Assembly (NCBI GenBank): GCA_001687465.1
Contig: LVLI01000906.1
Coordinates: 1 to 11,453, forward strand
Length of the DNA stretch: 11,453 bases
Direction of reading: 5' to 3'
DNA from: Halocafeteria seosinensis
Taxonomy: Eukaryota > Sar > Bigyra > Bicosoecida
The first letter of the stretch is position 1. Every line of letters starts with the position of its first letter. The notes below the pieces were generated by a model, which was not told the origin of the DNA, ran no database searches, and saw nothing but the letters and a program-made list of their open reading frames with translations. Positions 1 through 8,700 of the stretch are shown piece by piece. The position numbers were made by a program, and so were the translations under genes.

Positions 1-1215
1 GTGGTCGACCACGCGGCACTGGGTACCTGGCTACATTAACCTCTTTTCCTATAGCGTATCAACGTTCTTACCTCTCTCTTTCACTCATTTTCTTTCACCC
101 CTTCTAAATTGCGCTACTATCCTGGATGCAATTGCTTTCTATCCGCGAACACATTTTCTTCCCCAACTGAACCCTCCACGGACTGGGTTTACCGTCTGTT
201 TGAACGACTCTATTCGTATCCCAAACTTCATGAATTCGGATTCTCTGGTGATCAACGCTTTCTATGACTACTTCTCCCACACTACAGATGTGAAACACCA
301 CCATCATGCCCAAATCTGTTGAATAAATACCCTTTAAAGTTCGCTGACCCCGGGTATCCCCGTACCCGAAGGAAAGTTTGACGGTTCAGCACATTAGGAT
401 AATGCGATGGTCCCGTTGGGTTGGAGAGGCGACAATCAATTCTACCAGCAGAAAAGAAGCCAAAGCACACAAACAACAACAACTGACCACCGAACGAAAA
501 TGAAATAACGCGTGCAGTATATGGATCGTACATGCAGGGTATCAAGAAGGAGTACTCGCAGGTCTGAAGCTGTGTTTCCCGGACGAAAGATCGAGGCATT
601 TTGCGCGCTTCTGCAAAGTTACCAGTGAGGAAACTATTCGCACCAAGATATATGCGAGATGACATGTCCCCGATAGACGGCAAATGGTGATTTTACAGGC
701 TTCTGCATCATTTCCGTTGGTGTGCCCCTTTCCCGCCTTGGCACGACCAATCAAGGCTGAAACCCACCGTCCGCTTTACACGCACATGAGTCCAAAATCC
801 CAGACAGACTATTTCTTGCTAACTCAGAATCACTGTAAAGGTTGAGATGATGCCTGTATGTGTTTAACGGTATACACACTGTACAGTGCACACCCTAAAA
901 AGTGGCAAAACGGTAACTCAGCCTTCCTCGAGGATACGGTTCTATAGCATCATCTAAAAGCAGAAGCGAAAATAAAGCACGAATCCATGCAAAATAACAA
1001 ACGCTGACGTCAAGATTGTTGGAGTTGGGATAGCAAATGATAATTCTAGGTGCCGCTCAGTGGAGACATCATTCCAACGTCATCCGTTGATACACGTCGT
1101 CCTCACAACCGATATGACAGTGAGGTATTCCCCGGATTCTAGTACATACTTAACGGTGACACAGTAAATAGGTAAGCCTTGAGCAGCGATTGCCAGGATG
1201 CGAATCTTTCATTGT
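1..1215. other. Left spacer, no supported gene
   Basis: This stretch lies downstream of the minus-strand coiled-coil gene. The longest open stretch (minus strand, 683-282, about 133 codons) has a hydrophobic middle but no domain I recognise, no splice partners and no typical coding texture. A frame this long is expected once or twice by chance in a window of this size. A 12-bp perfect palindrome sits at bases 1-12, and a TGACGTCA box at 1015-1022. Bases 434-454 resemble the core of the minisatellite near 4180 and 4250, with about two mismatches in 21 bases. No RNA gene was found. Confidence 0.4.
1015..1022. promoter_or_regulatory. CRE-type palindrome TGACGTCA
   Basis: A perfect TGACGTCA octamer, the binding site type of bZIP (CREB/ATF-like) factors. 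It lies about 195 bp beyond the stop codon of the minus-strand coiled-coil gene, so it is not in an obvious promoter position for any gene called here. Function is inference from the motif alone; about 0.17 copies are expected by chance in this window and two are present. Confidence 0.25.
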
Positions 1216-3005
1216 TCAGTACAACTCGTTGAAAAACGCATCCGAATGAAGGTTCCTACTAAACATGTTATCGTATGTAACCTTCAGAGCATTGGCCGAC
1301 TGACACATGTCATTTGACGACTGGACCAGACGCTGCACTTCGTCTCTGTGTATGTTCTCCTGTGCTTGGCGCCGGATGCGATTCGATATTTTCTCTACAT
1401 TTTTGTAAAGAGTGCGATACTCACGAAGAATCCGCAGTCGCTCAGCTTCAGTATCATAATAGCTCTGGCGGCAGGGTCCATCAAGATCGCATGCATAGCA
1501 TTAAGAACAAATCCCAAAAAAATGAGACTTACTTGTATTTCTTGGTAGACAGATTGATCCCGTTTTCTCCAAGCAGTATCCATTTGGCACTCTTCCTGCT
1601 CAAGGAGGATTTCAGCAGCATCGTTCGCTGAGCCATTTTGAAGAGATCTTGTCAACGACTCCTGAATCGGGACTCAAAATCGTTTCACTTTTGCATCGCT
1701 ACGCATACGCAAGGGGACCCTGACTTACAACGAAATCCATGTAAAGAGAATCGACTTCTGCCCTCTCTTCATTGCTCATTAAATCCTCCCAGTCGAATGT
1801 TCCAAGTTGACCACCGTTCTCCGGCACTGCATCGTCTTTGACTTGGATTGCCGAACGGGAGAGACTCTTGACAAGTTCGTCAATATGCTCCTCAGCCTTC
1901 GACTCTATCCGGTTGCTCTCACTTTGTTCAAACTCCAGCAATTTGTATAAATCCTTACTGGCCATTTTTTCTGGATTATCTTCGGGTACCTGACCGCTCT
2001 GGGAATGTGATTGTTCGACAGAATCTGCGAGCTCGGAGGGGGCGTATTGTCCAAGTTTTGTGACGCCCTTGGAAGCGAATTGTCTCGTTGTCTGCGCAAC
2101 GCAGTTGCATCGCCAAATGGAAATTACTCGCAAAAGTGATACCGGAAAGAATATACGTACAGGCCTATTTCTGGATGTATACTGATCTACTGCTTCCAGC
2201 TCGTGCTCGACTTCATCTTGCTCCTTTTGCAGCCTTTGCAGCTGTTCAGATGCAGGATTTTCAATTCCTACCAGGCTTCTTTTCATTTCGTCCAGCTTGT
2301 GTGCAAGTTGCGAGTGGTCTGCTTCCAGAGTGTTGGTGCGATATTGGTGCAGCCTTATCGACTTTTGGAGCTTTTCAATTTGAGTCTGCATACTTAAAGG
2401 GCACTGAGTGCATGCCATTGAGTCCAAAGGCACGTAGTGTATTAACAGCCTACCTCTTCATCATATATGGCCAGGCCGACTTGCTGTGATTTTGACCAAC
2501 TCGAAAGTTTTTCTTCCGTTTCTTGCTGATAGACTGGAACTATTTTGTTGGTAAGCTGGTGAATAAGGGACAAAAATTCCAAATCCTCGGCTCTTTCAAG
2601 AGCTGCTTTTCTTATGTCAGCATCATCGACTTTTGCATGAGCCAGGCTGTAATCACCTACCGACTTAGCTTCTACCGGTTCTGCCAAGTCACTTCCCGTC
2701 CGGTGTTGCTGCCAAGAACGACAAGCTTGCTCTTCCGTGTCAAAAAGCTGCCGAGCATCTGCACGAGAAACGTGAGGTTGTGCGAGAGAATGCCGTCGGC
2801 TCTGACGCCTTTGATTCGGACGGGAGCGCGACGCTGGTTTCTCTCGTTCGCTGTGGGAACTATTCACCTCGTCGCTGAATGTCCGGAAGTCCCCGGTATA
2901 GCTGACGCTATTGCGCCGTCGACGGGCTGCCCCTGTAGATTTGGGTCCGTAAGTGGACCTGATATGTGACTGTACACGCTTTTTCGTATTCGCATCCATT
3001 CTCAT
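1216..3005 (-). CDS. Predicted coiled-coil protein, five exons, unknown function
   Basis: Spliced minus-strand gene. Exons: 3005-2454, 2385-2161, 2091-1729, 1661-1533 and 1464-1216 (stop 1218-1216), giving 184, 75, 121, 43 and 82 residues, 505 in total. The four introns (68, 69, 67 and 68 bp) are all GT-AG and phase 0; two donors are GTAAGT and one is GTACGT. The first intron must use the AG at 2386, since the earlier AG at 2393 leads to a stop. The ATG at 3005 is the first after an in-frame TAA at 3074-3072. Residues 1-75 are basic, with kinase-type sites RRRRNS (28-33) and RRQSRRHSL (66-74). Residues 110-255 and most of 300-500 are rich in Glu, Gln, Lys and Leu and look like coiled coil. 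The C-terminal exon has alternating charged and hydrophobic residues and ends in FFNELY. No catalytic motif or membrane segment is seen. The architecture suggests a structural or scaffold protein, perhaps cytoskeletal; I do not recognise the family. The exon 2 donor is the least certain boundary (GTAGAT at 2190 is an alternative). Confidence 0.78.
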
Positions 3006-3534
3006 CGAAGAAGGCAGCCGCAGCTTGACTTGCGAAGCCAACAAACAGCAACCAAACCCGCTACAGTTCAGTTAGTCCTTGTATCGTACGAAGTAAACCG
3101 TTCTGTCTGTCGTTCCTCAAGCGGCAATTGGTAACGTGCCACACGCGATCGGAGAGATTGAATGCACCCGCAGTTCAAACAGTGGTGTGCAGTTCCGGTC
3201 GCAACCCCAGACTCTGCAGTAAATACAAGAACTACTTCACCTTCAGCAAGAATTGGAAAGTGTTTCGCCTGTAAGATTACCCACTGCTACAAGCTGTCAA
3301 CTCAGTAGCGCCTTGCTTCTCTGACTGAGAAGCCACAGCGTTGGCGTATTCCCTCTGGACGGAGGACAGAGGGTCCTACAGCCGGAATCGATGCACCTCA
3401 AAAAAACATTGTCGCATTTTTTGGCGGTCGAAAAATTGATTGTCGCATTGCTTTCCAAGGTGCTCAAAGGGAGCAACTAGAGGCGTGTGGACGACGGGAA
3501 AAGGGACAGCCGAGACAGAAGGAGGGCAAAACGG
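3006..3534. other. Upstream region of the coiled-coil gene
   Basis: The space to the left of the repeat blocks should hold the promoter of the minus-strand gene that starts at 3005. I see no clear TATA box, no long open frame with coding texture and no RNA gene. The sequence from about 3480 becomes rich in G and A and grades into the duplicated block that begins at 3535. Confidence 0.4.
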
Positions 3535-3833
3535 GAAGGGCATCAATTCCTCGATCTTCAGCGCAGGCGCAGAGACGAGACAGGAATCAAGTTGAACCTT
3601 AAGAACATTTCCAACTCTTCTGGAACTTCAACAAAACACGGATGAATTTCAACACATTGTCTACACCACACTGGGTGAACGAAGGGCATCAATTCCTCGA
3701 TCCTCAGCGTCAGCAGTGCATCGGGGACACCCGAATCAAGTTCGTTTCCATCTGTCTCTCGTCGACAGTCTCTGTTTTGGAACTTCAACAAAATACGAAA
3801 GGAGTTTACTGCCCTGTACATTCATTGTCTACA
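3535..3833. repeat. Diverged tandem duplication, unit about 150 bp
   Basis: Two copies follow each other. Three landmarks recur in the same order. GAAGGGCATCAATTCCTCGA occurs at 3535 and 3681. TGGAACTTCAACAAAA occurs at 3621 and 3778. CATTGTCTACA occurs at 3655 and 3823. A shorter shared string, GAATCAAGTT, occurs near 3584 and 3732. The offset grows from 146 to 168 bp along the unit, so the second copy has gained or the first lost about 20 bp. No coding potential is apparent. Confidence 0.8.
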
Positions 3834-3954
3834 AGTTGACTACAACACGCCAGATAAACGTTCATTTTCGCGCTCTGGTACATCTAGCAAACATGCAAAC
3901 AATACACATCACACACATTCAACTTGTGGCCAGTGCATTAGCAAGCAGGAAGGA

Positions 3955-4415
3955 CTTCTTGGTCCAGTCGCGTTCCAGCAACGCGTACTTCGGAGGATCC
4001 TGCCAGCGATCATCAGTTCGATCAGTACGTCCTCTTCCGAGAGGAGTACGCTTGGTAAGAGGGTCCTCCCAGAGGATGGCATTAGGTTCGCGCTTGCCTT
4101 GCAGCCAGTCGCGTTCCAGCAACGCGTACAGTACTGTACTTCCACGTACAGTACTCGGAGGGTCCTCCCAGCGGAAATCAATTCTATCAGTAGGATGGCA
4201 CCAGGAAGTTCTGGAAGGAACTCCCTCGTCGGAGGGTCCTCCCAGCGGAAATCAATTCTATCAGTAGAAATTTGCAGCAGGATGGCACCAGGAAGCTCTG
4301 GCAGGAACCCTTTCGTCGAGAGGAACGCGCTTGGTACGAGGGTCCGCCCAGCAAAAATCAATTCATCAGGATCGCGCTTGCGCGAAAGGTCCTCCTAGCG
4401 GAGGGCATCAAAAAT
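3955..4415. repeat. Nested minisatellite array upstream of the L22 gene
   Basis: Several imperfect repeat units are interleaved. A 38-bp exact repeat lies at 4156-4193 and 4230-4267 (period 74). A 25-bp exact repeat lies at 3964-3988 and 4105-4129. The motif starting GATGGCACCAGGAAG is at 4194 and 4281. A third unit beginning CGAGAGGA and containing CGCTTGGTA is at 4038 and 4317. The element GGAGGGTCCTCCCAGCGG, whose first half can fold (GGAGG, GT, CCTCC), recurs with changes at 3991, 4157, 4231, 4338 and 4387. The core ATCAATTC is shared with the duplicated block at 3535-3833. Open frames across this area on both strands are repeat artefacts: the same peptide words recur in different frames. 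Confidence 0.88.
4126..4155. repeat. GTAC-rich palindrome and hairpin inside the minisatellite
   Basis: Bases 4126-4139 form a perfect 14-bp palindrome (GTACAGTACTGTAC). In addition the 10-bp arm 4130-4139 pairs perfectly with 4146-4155 across a 6-base loop. The two overlapping structures could make alternative foldbacks or a paired protein-binding site. They lie about 540 bp upstream of the L22 start codon. No function can be assigned. Confidence 0.65.
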
Positions 4416-4692
4416 GCGTAATCCCCTCCGTTCAGAGGGACTTCCTCACGCTCCTGCGGGAGGCTTTACTGGTGTAGTACTAACTCATTCGATATCGGCA
4501 GGTTGAAGTTGGCAGTCGGCTCCAAGGTGAAAGGAAAGTTTGTTTCCTAGTGTAAACGGGAGCTCGAAAAGCCTACCCCTCATAAAAGGAAAGGAATGGA
4601 ACATACTCTGTGTGTGTGTGTTAGTGGTACAGTGGACACAGGCAGTAATCCGTGTACTCTCGCTTTAGGCTCGGTGAGATAAACCAGGAAAG
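4416..4692. promoter_or_regulatory. Upstream region of the eL22 gene
   Basis: About 280 bp between the minisatellite and the ATG. A CATAAAAGG string near 4580 is a weak TATA-like candidate about 110 bp before the start codon. A short (TG)n run lies near 4610-4621. An in-frame TGA at 4675-4677 closes the reading frame just before the ATG. No other motif is evident. Confidence 0.3.
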
Positions 4693-5479
4693 ATGCCGGG
4701 CAAGGTATGCATCCCTCCCACCCCACCAGCACCTAGGAGTCTGATTGAAGGGAAGCCCCAAAGGGGCTTTCTCAGGGAGCGAAAAGCTACTGGGTGGATC
4801 TCCCCACTCTGAGGGAACCCTTTTTGTAGTTGTTTGGCGGGGGAGTCTGTAGGGAAGCGTAGATCCCTTGCTACGAGCAACCCAAGTTTATGTGGTGTAT
4901 GGAATGCCTCGGACGCCTGTAGGGCCGTCTTGGGATTTCTTTACTTCTGAAATTTGTATATCATGTCTGTCATGTTGACGATGTCGCGCAGAAAACAAAA
5001 AGTGGCAAGAAGCAGGCTCGCTTCGTCATTGACTGCAAGGACCCCGTGGAGGACAATGTATTGGTCACGCAGGACTTTGTACGTACATACATACTGTATG
5101 TGACATTGTTGGTGTATAAGCATGCCATGTGCTGGTCTTTGCAGAGAGATTACTTGACATCAAGAATCAAAGTCAACGGGAAGGCTGGCAACCTCGGCGA
5201 CGACAGTAAGTGCTCTTAGTTCTATTACAATAATACGTGCATGTATGGTCTCTAACGGACGTTTGCGGGTGTGATATGGGATTTACAGTCAAGGTTAACT
5301 GTGATAAGAACCAAGTCGATGTTGTAGGACCTCCTACCTTTAGTAAGCGCTACCTTAAGTATCTGTCCAAAAAGTACTTGGCCAAGGAGCAGCTCAGAGA
5401 CTATCTTCGCGTGGTAGCATCAAGCAAGAACGCCTACACCCTGCGTTACTACAAGATGTCCGGTGCTGATGAAGAGTAA
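4693..5479 (+). CDS. RPL22: 60S ribosomal protein L22 (eL22)
   Basis: Cytosolic large-subunit ribosomal protein eL22, 116 residues, close to the usual 115-130. Exons: 4693-4704, 4992-5078, 5145-5205 and 5289-5479 (TAA at 5477-5479). Introns are 287, 66 and 83 bp, with donors GTATGC, GTACGT and GTAAGT; the last is phase 1, the others phase 0. The first exon encodes only MPGK, a layout common in ribosomal protein genes, and an in-frame TGA at 4675-4677 supports this start (A at -3). Diagnostic segments are FVIDCKDPVED near residue 15, RIKVNGKAGNLG near residue 40 and SKRYLKYLSKKYLAKEQLRD near residue 72. They are followed by LRVVASSKNAYTLRYYKM and a short acidic end, all matching the known eL22 family from N-terminal beta strand to RNA-binding face. 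Intron 1 contains a 7-bp hairpin (AAGCCCC, loop AAA, 4753-4769) but no convincing snoRNA boxes. The gene looks intact and functional. Confidence 0.96.
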
Positions 5480-6177
5480 GCTACCCGTGGCAGACAATTG
5501 AATTGCTTTGTGAACGAACAGACAAGGTTTCCCGCTATTGGGGTGAGAACAAATGGTGATTCATACACTAGCCTTCTGTCATTCAATCGTTCATGAGAAC
5601 CTCAATTTGTCCCATTTCCTTATGTGAGGGCGCTGTATAATATACATACCTTTGCTTCGGCTCGGAAGTGGCTACCTGTAGTAAAATCGGTGGCTACATA
5701 TAGGCAGACAGGCTGACATGCAGTACAGGAACATTCGACACAGTTGTCTATCCAGCAAGCTAACTGCGCTGAAGGTCTGATCCTGCGCGTTAAGAGTTGC
5801 GACCTTTCTCAGTGAGCAGTGCGCACAGGTGCTTGTTGTCTGACGTCAGATGCGTCCGGCTCGAGGCAGACGTGTTGAGATTTTTTGTATTGAAGCATAC
5901 AACAGGATTGTCACCGTTTTCGCACATAATGCCCCGTTTTGAAGGAAGACAAGGTTTACACCACTCCCATCAAACCCGGAGTGGGTGTGCCGCTGTGTAG
6001 GCACGTGTTTGTGAAAGAGAGTTATTGAAGTGCGTACCAGATCTGATCGGTTCATAAGCTGACGTAAGGGAGATAACCATTGGGATCTGAGAAACTAGAG
6101 TATTTCTGGTCTCATTATTACCCTCTACTTAGGCCAAGTTAAAGTCGTGTGCGCTACTGCCGGCGGAAAAATAGGTG
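5480..6177. other. Spacer between eL22 and the ankyrin gene
   Basis: This holds the 3' end of the eL22 transcription unit and the promoter of the ankyrin gene. I find no coding frame with support, no tRNA-like fold and no clear TATA box. A perfect TGACGTCA lies at 5841-5848, and a related TGACGTAA at about 6060. The reading frame of the ankyrin gene is closed by TAG at 6172-6174. Confidence 0.4.
5841..5848. promoter_or_regulatory. CRE-type palindrome upstream of the ankyrin gene
   Basis: Perfect TGACGTCA, about 330 bp before the ankyrin start codon. A half-matching TGACGTAA follows at about 6060, some 118 bp before the ATG. TGACGT-type boxes bound by bZIP proteins are known in many eukaryotes, including cAMP and CO2 responsive promoters of diatoms. 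Regulation of this gene by such a factor is inference from position only. Confidence 0.35.
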
Positions 6178-7242
6178 ATGAGTGAGAAGCGCATAACATC
6201 GGATGATCACAGTGACAGCACCTCGCTCAGGGATCAGAAAGCGGATTGCTCCAGCTCCGGAGGTGATCATTTCCAGTGGCGGTCAGTTAGCTCAGCTGAA
6301 CCGGCGGCATCTGGCAATCCAGAAGCGGAACGAAGTTTGGAGTCAATAGAGGCTGAACTTCGCAAAGTTCCGAGAGGTAACTTCTCGGTTGATAATCTGC
6401 TGAAAAGTTTCCGAAATAATCTTAGCCAAAACAAGGGCGAACCAAGCTCTGCAGCAATAGGCGTTGCATCGGCTAGCGCAACGGCGTCGTCTGAACTCGG
6501 AGTGTGGGATATGTCCACTAAAGAGTTTCACCGGCAACTTCTGGTTCGTGTTCCTTTGTGACAACGTGAGCGTACTCATTGAAGCAGGGGTGTTGTGTGT
6601 TTGCAGAGGGAACGCGGATACGATACCAGTGTGTTTTCTGGGATCGAGTGGCTATATGAGCCCCGGCAAAAACTGGTGGACGAGAAAGCAGTGAACGACT
6701 ACAATAAAGAAGTTATTCAAACAGTAGTAAATGACGACATCAGTGTGTTTGAAAGACTCTTGCAACGTGGAATATCTCCCGACGCGCAAAATAAGTTCGG
6801 ACATACGGTTCGTGGATGCCTGGTCGGTACTAAATACATACGGGGCAGCTCATCCAACTTTCTGGTATTACAGTTATTGCATCTCGCCTGCCGGAAAGGA
6901 AGTTTAAGAGTTGCCCAGAAATTGGTCGAATGCGGCGTACCTGTCAATGTTGCCGACGATTGTGGGAAAACGCCGCTGCATGACGTGTGCTGGACCCCTA
7001 AACCGGATTTTAAAATAGCCAAGCTGCTTATGAATAACGTAAGCCGCACTGTGTGTAGCCTTGTTTTATCGTTCGTACAGAGTGGATGGTTCATGTCTTT
7101 GCTACAGGATGAAAGTCTGGCTAGAGTATGCGATCGCCTGGGAGCGGTTCCGTTTGAATACATCAAGAAAGAGAATTGGTTCACGTGGAACGAATTCCTA
7201 GACGAAAACAAAGAAACATGGTGGCCTCCAAAGACTTTATGA
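6178..7242 (+). CDS. Ankyrin-repeat protein, four exons, 288 residues
   Basis: Exons: 6178-6543, 6607-6807, 6874-7038 and 7108-7242, all joined in phase 0. Introns are 63, 66 and 69 bp; two donors are the unusual GTTCGT, the third GTAAGC. TAG at 6172-6174 lies immediately upstream in frame, so the ATG at 6178 is well fixed. Residues 1-100 are Ser/Asp/Ala-rich and likely disordered. A linker with EFHRQLLRERGYDTSVF follows at about residues 115-132. Ankyrin repeats run from about 156 to 265: a first repeat ending SPDAQNKFGHT, a second starting LLHLACRKGSLRVAQKLVEC (190-209), then GKTPLHDVCW (220-229) and a degenerate last repeat with CDRLGAVPFEYI. The tail KKENWFTWNEFL ... WWPPK matches the conserved ending of a large stramenopile/diatom ankyrin family, as I recall it. 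The role is probably protein-protein binding; the partner is unknown. Only the join at exon 4 is in doubt, because an in-frame AG at 7080 would give a 42-bp intron and nine more residues. Confidence 0.87.
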
Positions 7243-7470
7243 GCAGCGCCCTCCAGGCAAATCGCCAGTGTTTGCATGGCTCATTCAGGTAGCAAGGGTG
7301 CATCAAGTTCAAGATTGTACTGCGTACCTTCTGTAGTCTTCAAGTTGTGATTTAAACCCCTAAAAACGTCGTGTCAACCAGCGAGTTTGCTGGCAGTGAA
7401 GCCACGCTTGTTAAATAAGATCAGATGAGTCATAGATCATGCCATCACAGTAAAAGAATATAAACATAGT
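7243..7470. other. 3' flank of the ankyrin gene
   Basis: AT-richer sequence after the ankyrin stop codon, likely the 3' untranslated region and terminator region of that gene. No reading frame, RNA gene or repeat is supported here. Confidence 0.35.
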
Positions 7471-7873
7471 CTGAAGATATAGTGATGCAACTTCAGATAC
7501 AAGTGTTCAGACGGGGACGGGACAAGCCAATTTCTCTCTGAACACAGATTGTGAAAGGTTTCAGAAGCGCTTTTTCATCCATTCGGCGGCAACCGCTCAA
7601 CTCTCCACGAGCCATCGACAGTTTGCGCGGACTTTTGCTATACGAAACTATCATTGCAACGGCCAGCTCCTCGCCGTCATCCTCAAGGGTTTACTGCCCT
7701 TTATGAACACTACAATACCCGTAGAAATTGATACTGCTTCTTCCGCTAATCTGAAAACTGTGGGTCGGGCCGTGCTAAATCCACCTTTTACTTCCATTCA
7801 GCTGGCTAAATTAAAGGCTATCCTGGGTCAAAAAGATTTCTCCTCCAACAGACTTCGCTGCGCTGTGTGAGGG
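7471..7873 (+). other. Unassigned open frame without a good start codon
   Basis: The plus strand is open for about 133 codons between TGA codons, ending at 7871-7873. The only ATG in it, at about 7702, leaves 56 residues. The translation looks protein-like in places (for instance a hydrophobic stretch LLAVILKGLLPF followed by IPVEIDTASSANLKTVGRAV), and the opposite strand is not open here. It could be an internal exon of an interrupted gene, a retroelement remnant or chance; an open frame of this length is expected about once or twice in such a window. No family is recognised. Confidence 0.2.
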
Positions 7874-8024
7874 GTGAGCCTTACCCGGAACCGGTCCAGC
7901 ATCTTCACGTTGTGGTGTATCAACGTGACTGACAGTTTGGCCGTCCTCAGCTTGCGGAAGTTCCGCATCTCCCTTGTTCCCCAGAGGCATCCCGGTGCTT
8001 TCCTGATTCTTGCAAATTTCTGTA

Positions 8025-8700
8025 TTATTTTTTGGGGTTTTGTTGCTTCAGCAAGTACATTTCTATCGCTTCCTTCGTTCTATGCCCTTCCTGATTCAGC
8101 CTTATAGGTGCGGGTGTATCCAATATGACTCTTATCACAGAACAGAACTTGCAAGTCCACTTCTTATGTGGGTTGTCCTTCTTATCAGCCCATTTATCCA
8201 TGATCACTTTATCCGAATGCGTTTTAATCGTCCGTAATCTGATATCCTTTTCGATATTTGCATTCATTTTACTACTTGCCTCTTTACTATTCGATATACT
8301 CTTGGATGCGGACATGTGAACACAAACTGTTTCCACAGTGCCCAAGCCGTATCATTTTCCACCATATACGTGCCCATTTGACAGTTGAGGTCATGACCAT
8401 AGATATCCTTCCGTGTCACCCGAGTTTGCGTCGAAGCTGTTCCCATGTGTGATTTCAAGCGTATTCCCATTCCAGTCAACCACTGTTCACCATATGAATC
8501 TTGAGGCATGTTGCAAGCCACATTTAGCTGAGCACCATGTTGTTGGTTCGAAACATTCTCTGGTTGTGCCACAACGCTACGCGGAAAGTGCAGAACTTCG
8601 TTCCAAGATCCTATCGGCTTCCATGAACTTTGCGTGTGCATAGGGATTACCATTAGCGTGCCATGTGGTATCATTGGGAGTCTCACATATCTTCCTATAA
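8025..8700 (-). pseudogene. C-terminal tail of the LINE pol ORF, frameshifted
   Basis: Downstream of the RNase H domain the frame stays open to 8264, then a second frame takes over (8345-8025). This second piece is Lys-rich and contains a Cys pair, KWTCKFC, where related elements often have a small zinc-knuckle-like motif; here the matching His/Cys partners are not evident. The transition between frames lies around 8345-8264. It is probably the decayed end of the polyprotein. No other gene on this strand explains it, and the plus-strand open frames over the same bases look like shadows. Confidence 0.4.

Noticed and set aside
1-12. Perfect palindrome GTGGTCGACCAC at the window edge
   Set aside because: Two to three perfect 12-bp palindromes are expected by chance in a window this long, and nothing around it suggests a function.
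282-683. Minus-strand 133-codon frame as a gene
   Set aside because: No splice partner, no recognised domain, overlapping frames of similar length, and a length expected by chance once or twice in this window.
3909-4398. Overlapping coding frames of 99-183 codons on both strands
   Set aside because: They run through the minisatellite; the same peptide words recur because the DNA repeats, in more than one frame and on both strands.
3955-4415. CRISPR array
   Set aside because: Repeat units differ in length and sequence, spacing is irregular, the spacers are themselves repeated, and the genome is eukaryotic with introns.
4705-4991. snoRNA inside the long first intron of the eL22 gene
   Set aside because: Ribosomal protein introns often host snoRNAs and several CTGA words occur, but there is no matching RTGATGA box near the 5' side and no H/ACA-type fold. 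The AAGCCCC hairpin at 4753-4769 alone is not enough.
7689-7700. Twelve-base match GTTTACTGCCCT to 3803-3814
   Set aside because: Several exact 12-base matches are expected by chance in 11 kb, and the flanks do not match.
8029-8042. T-rich run as the poly-A end of the LINE on the minus strand
   Set aside because: It is a mixed TATTATTTTTTGGGGTTTTG stretch, short and interrupted, and open minus-strand frame continues past it; no target-site duplication was found.
7874-8107. Plus-strand hydrophobic frame of 77 codons as a membrane protein
   Set aside because: It lies opposite to the Lys-rich tail of the LINE pol; hydrophobic shadows are typical of antisense to such sequence, and no other support was seen.
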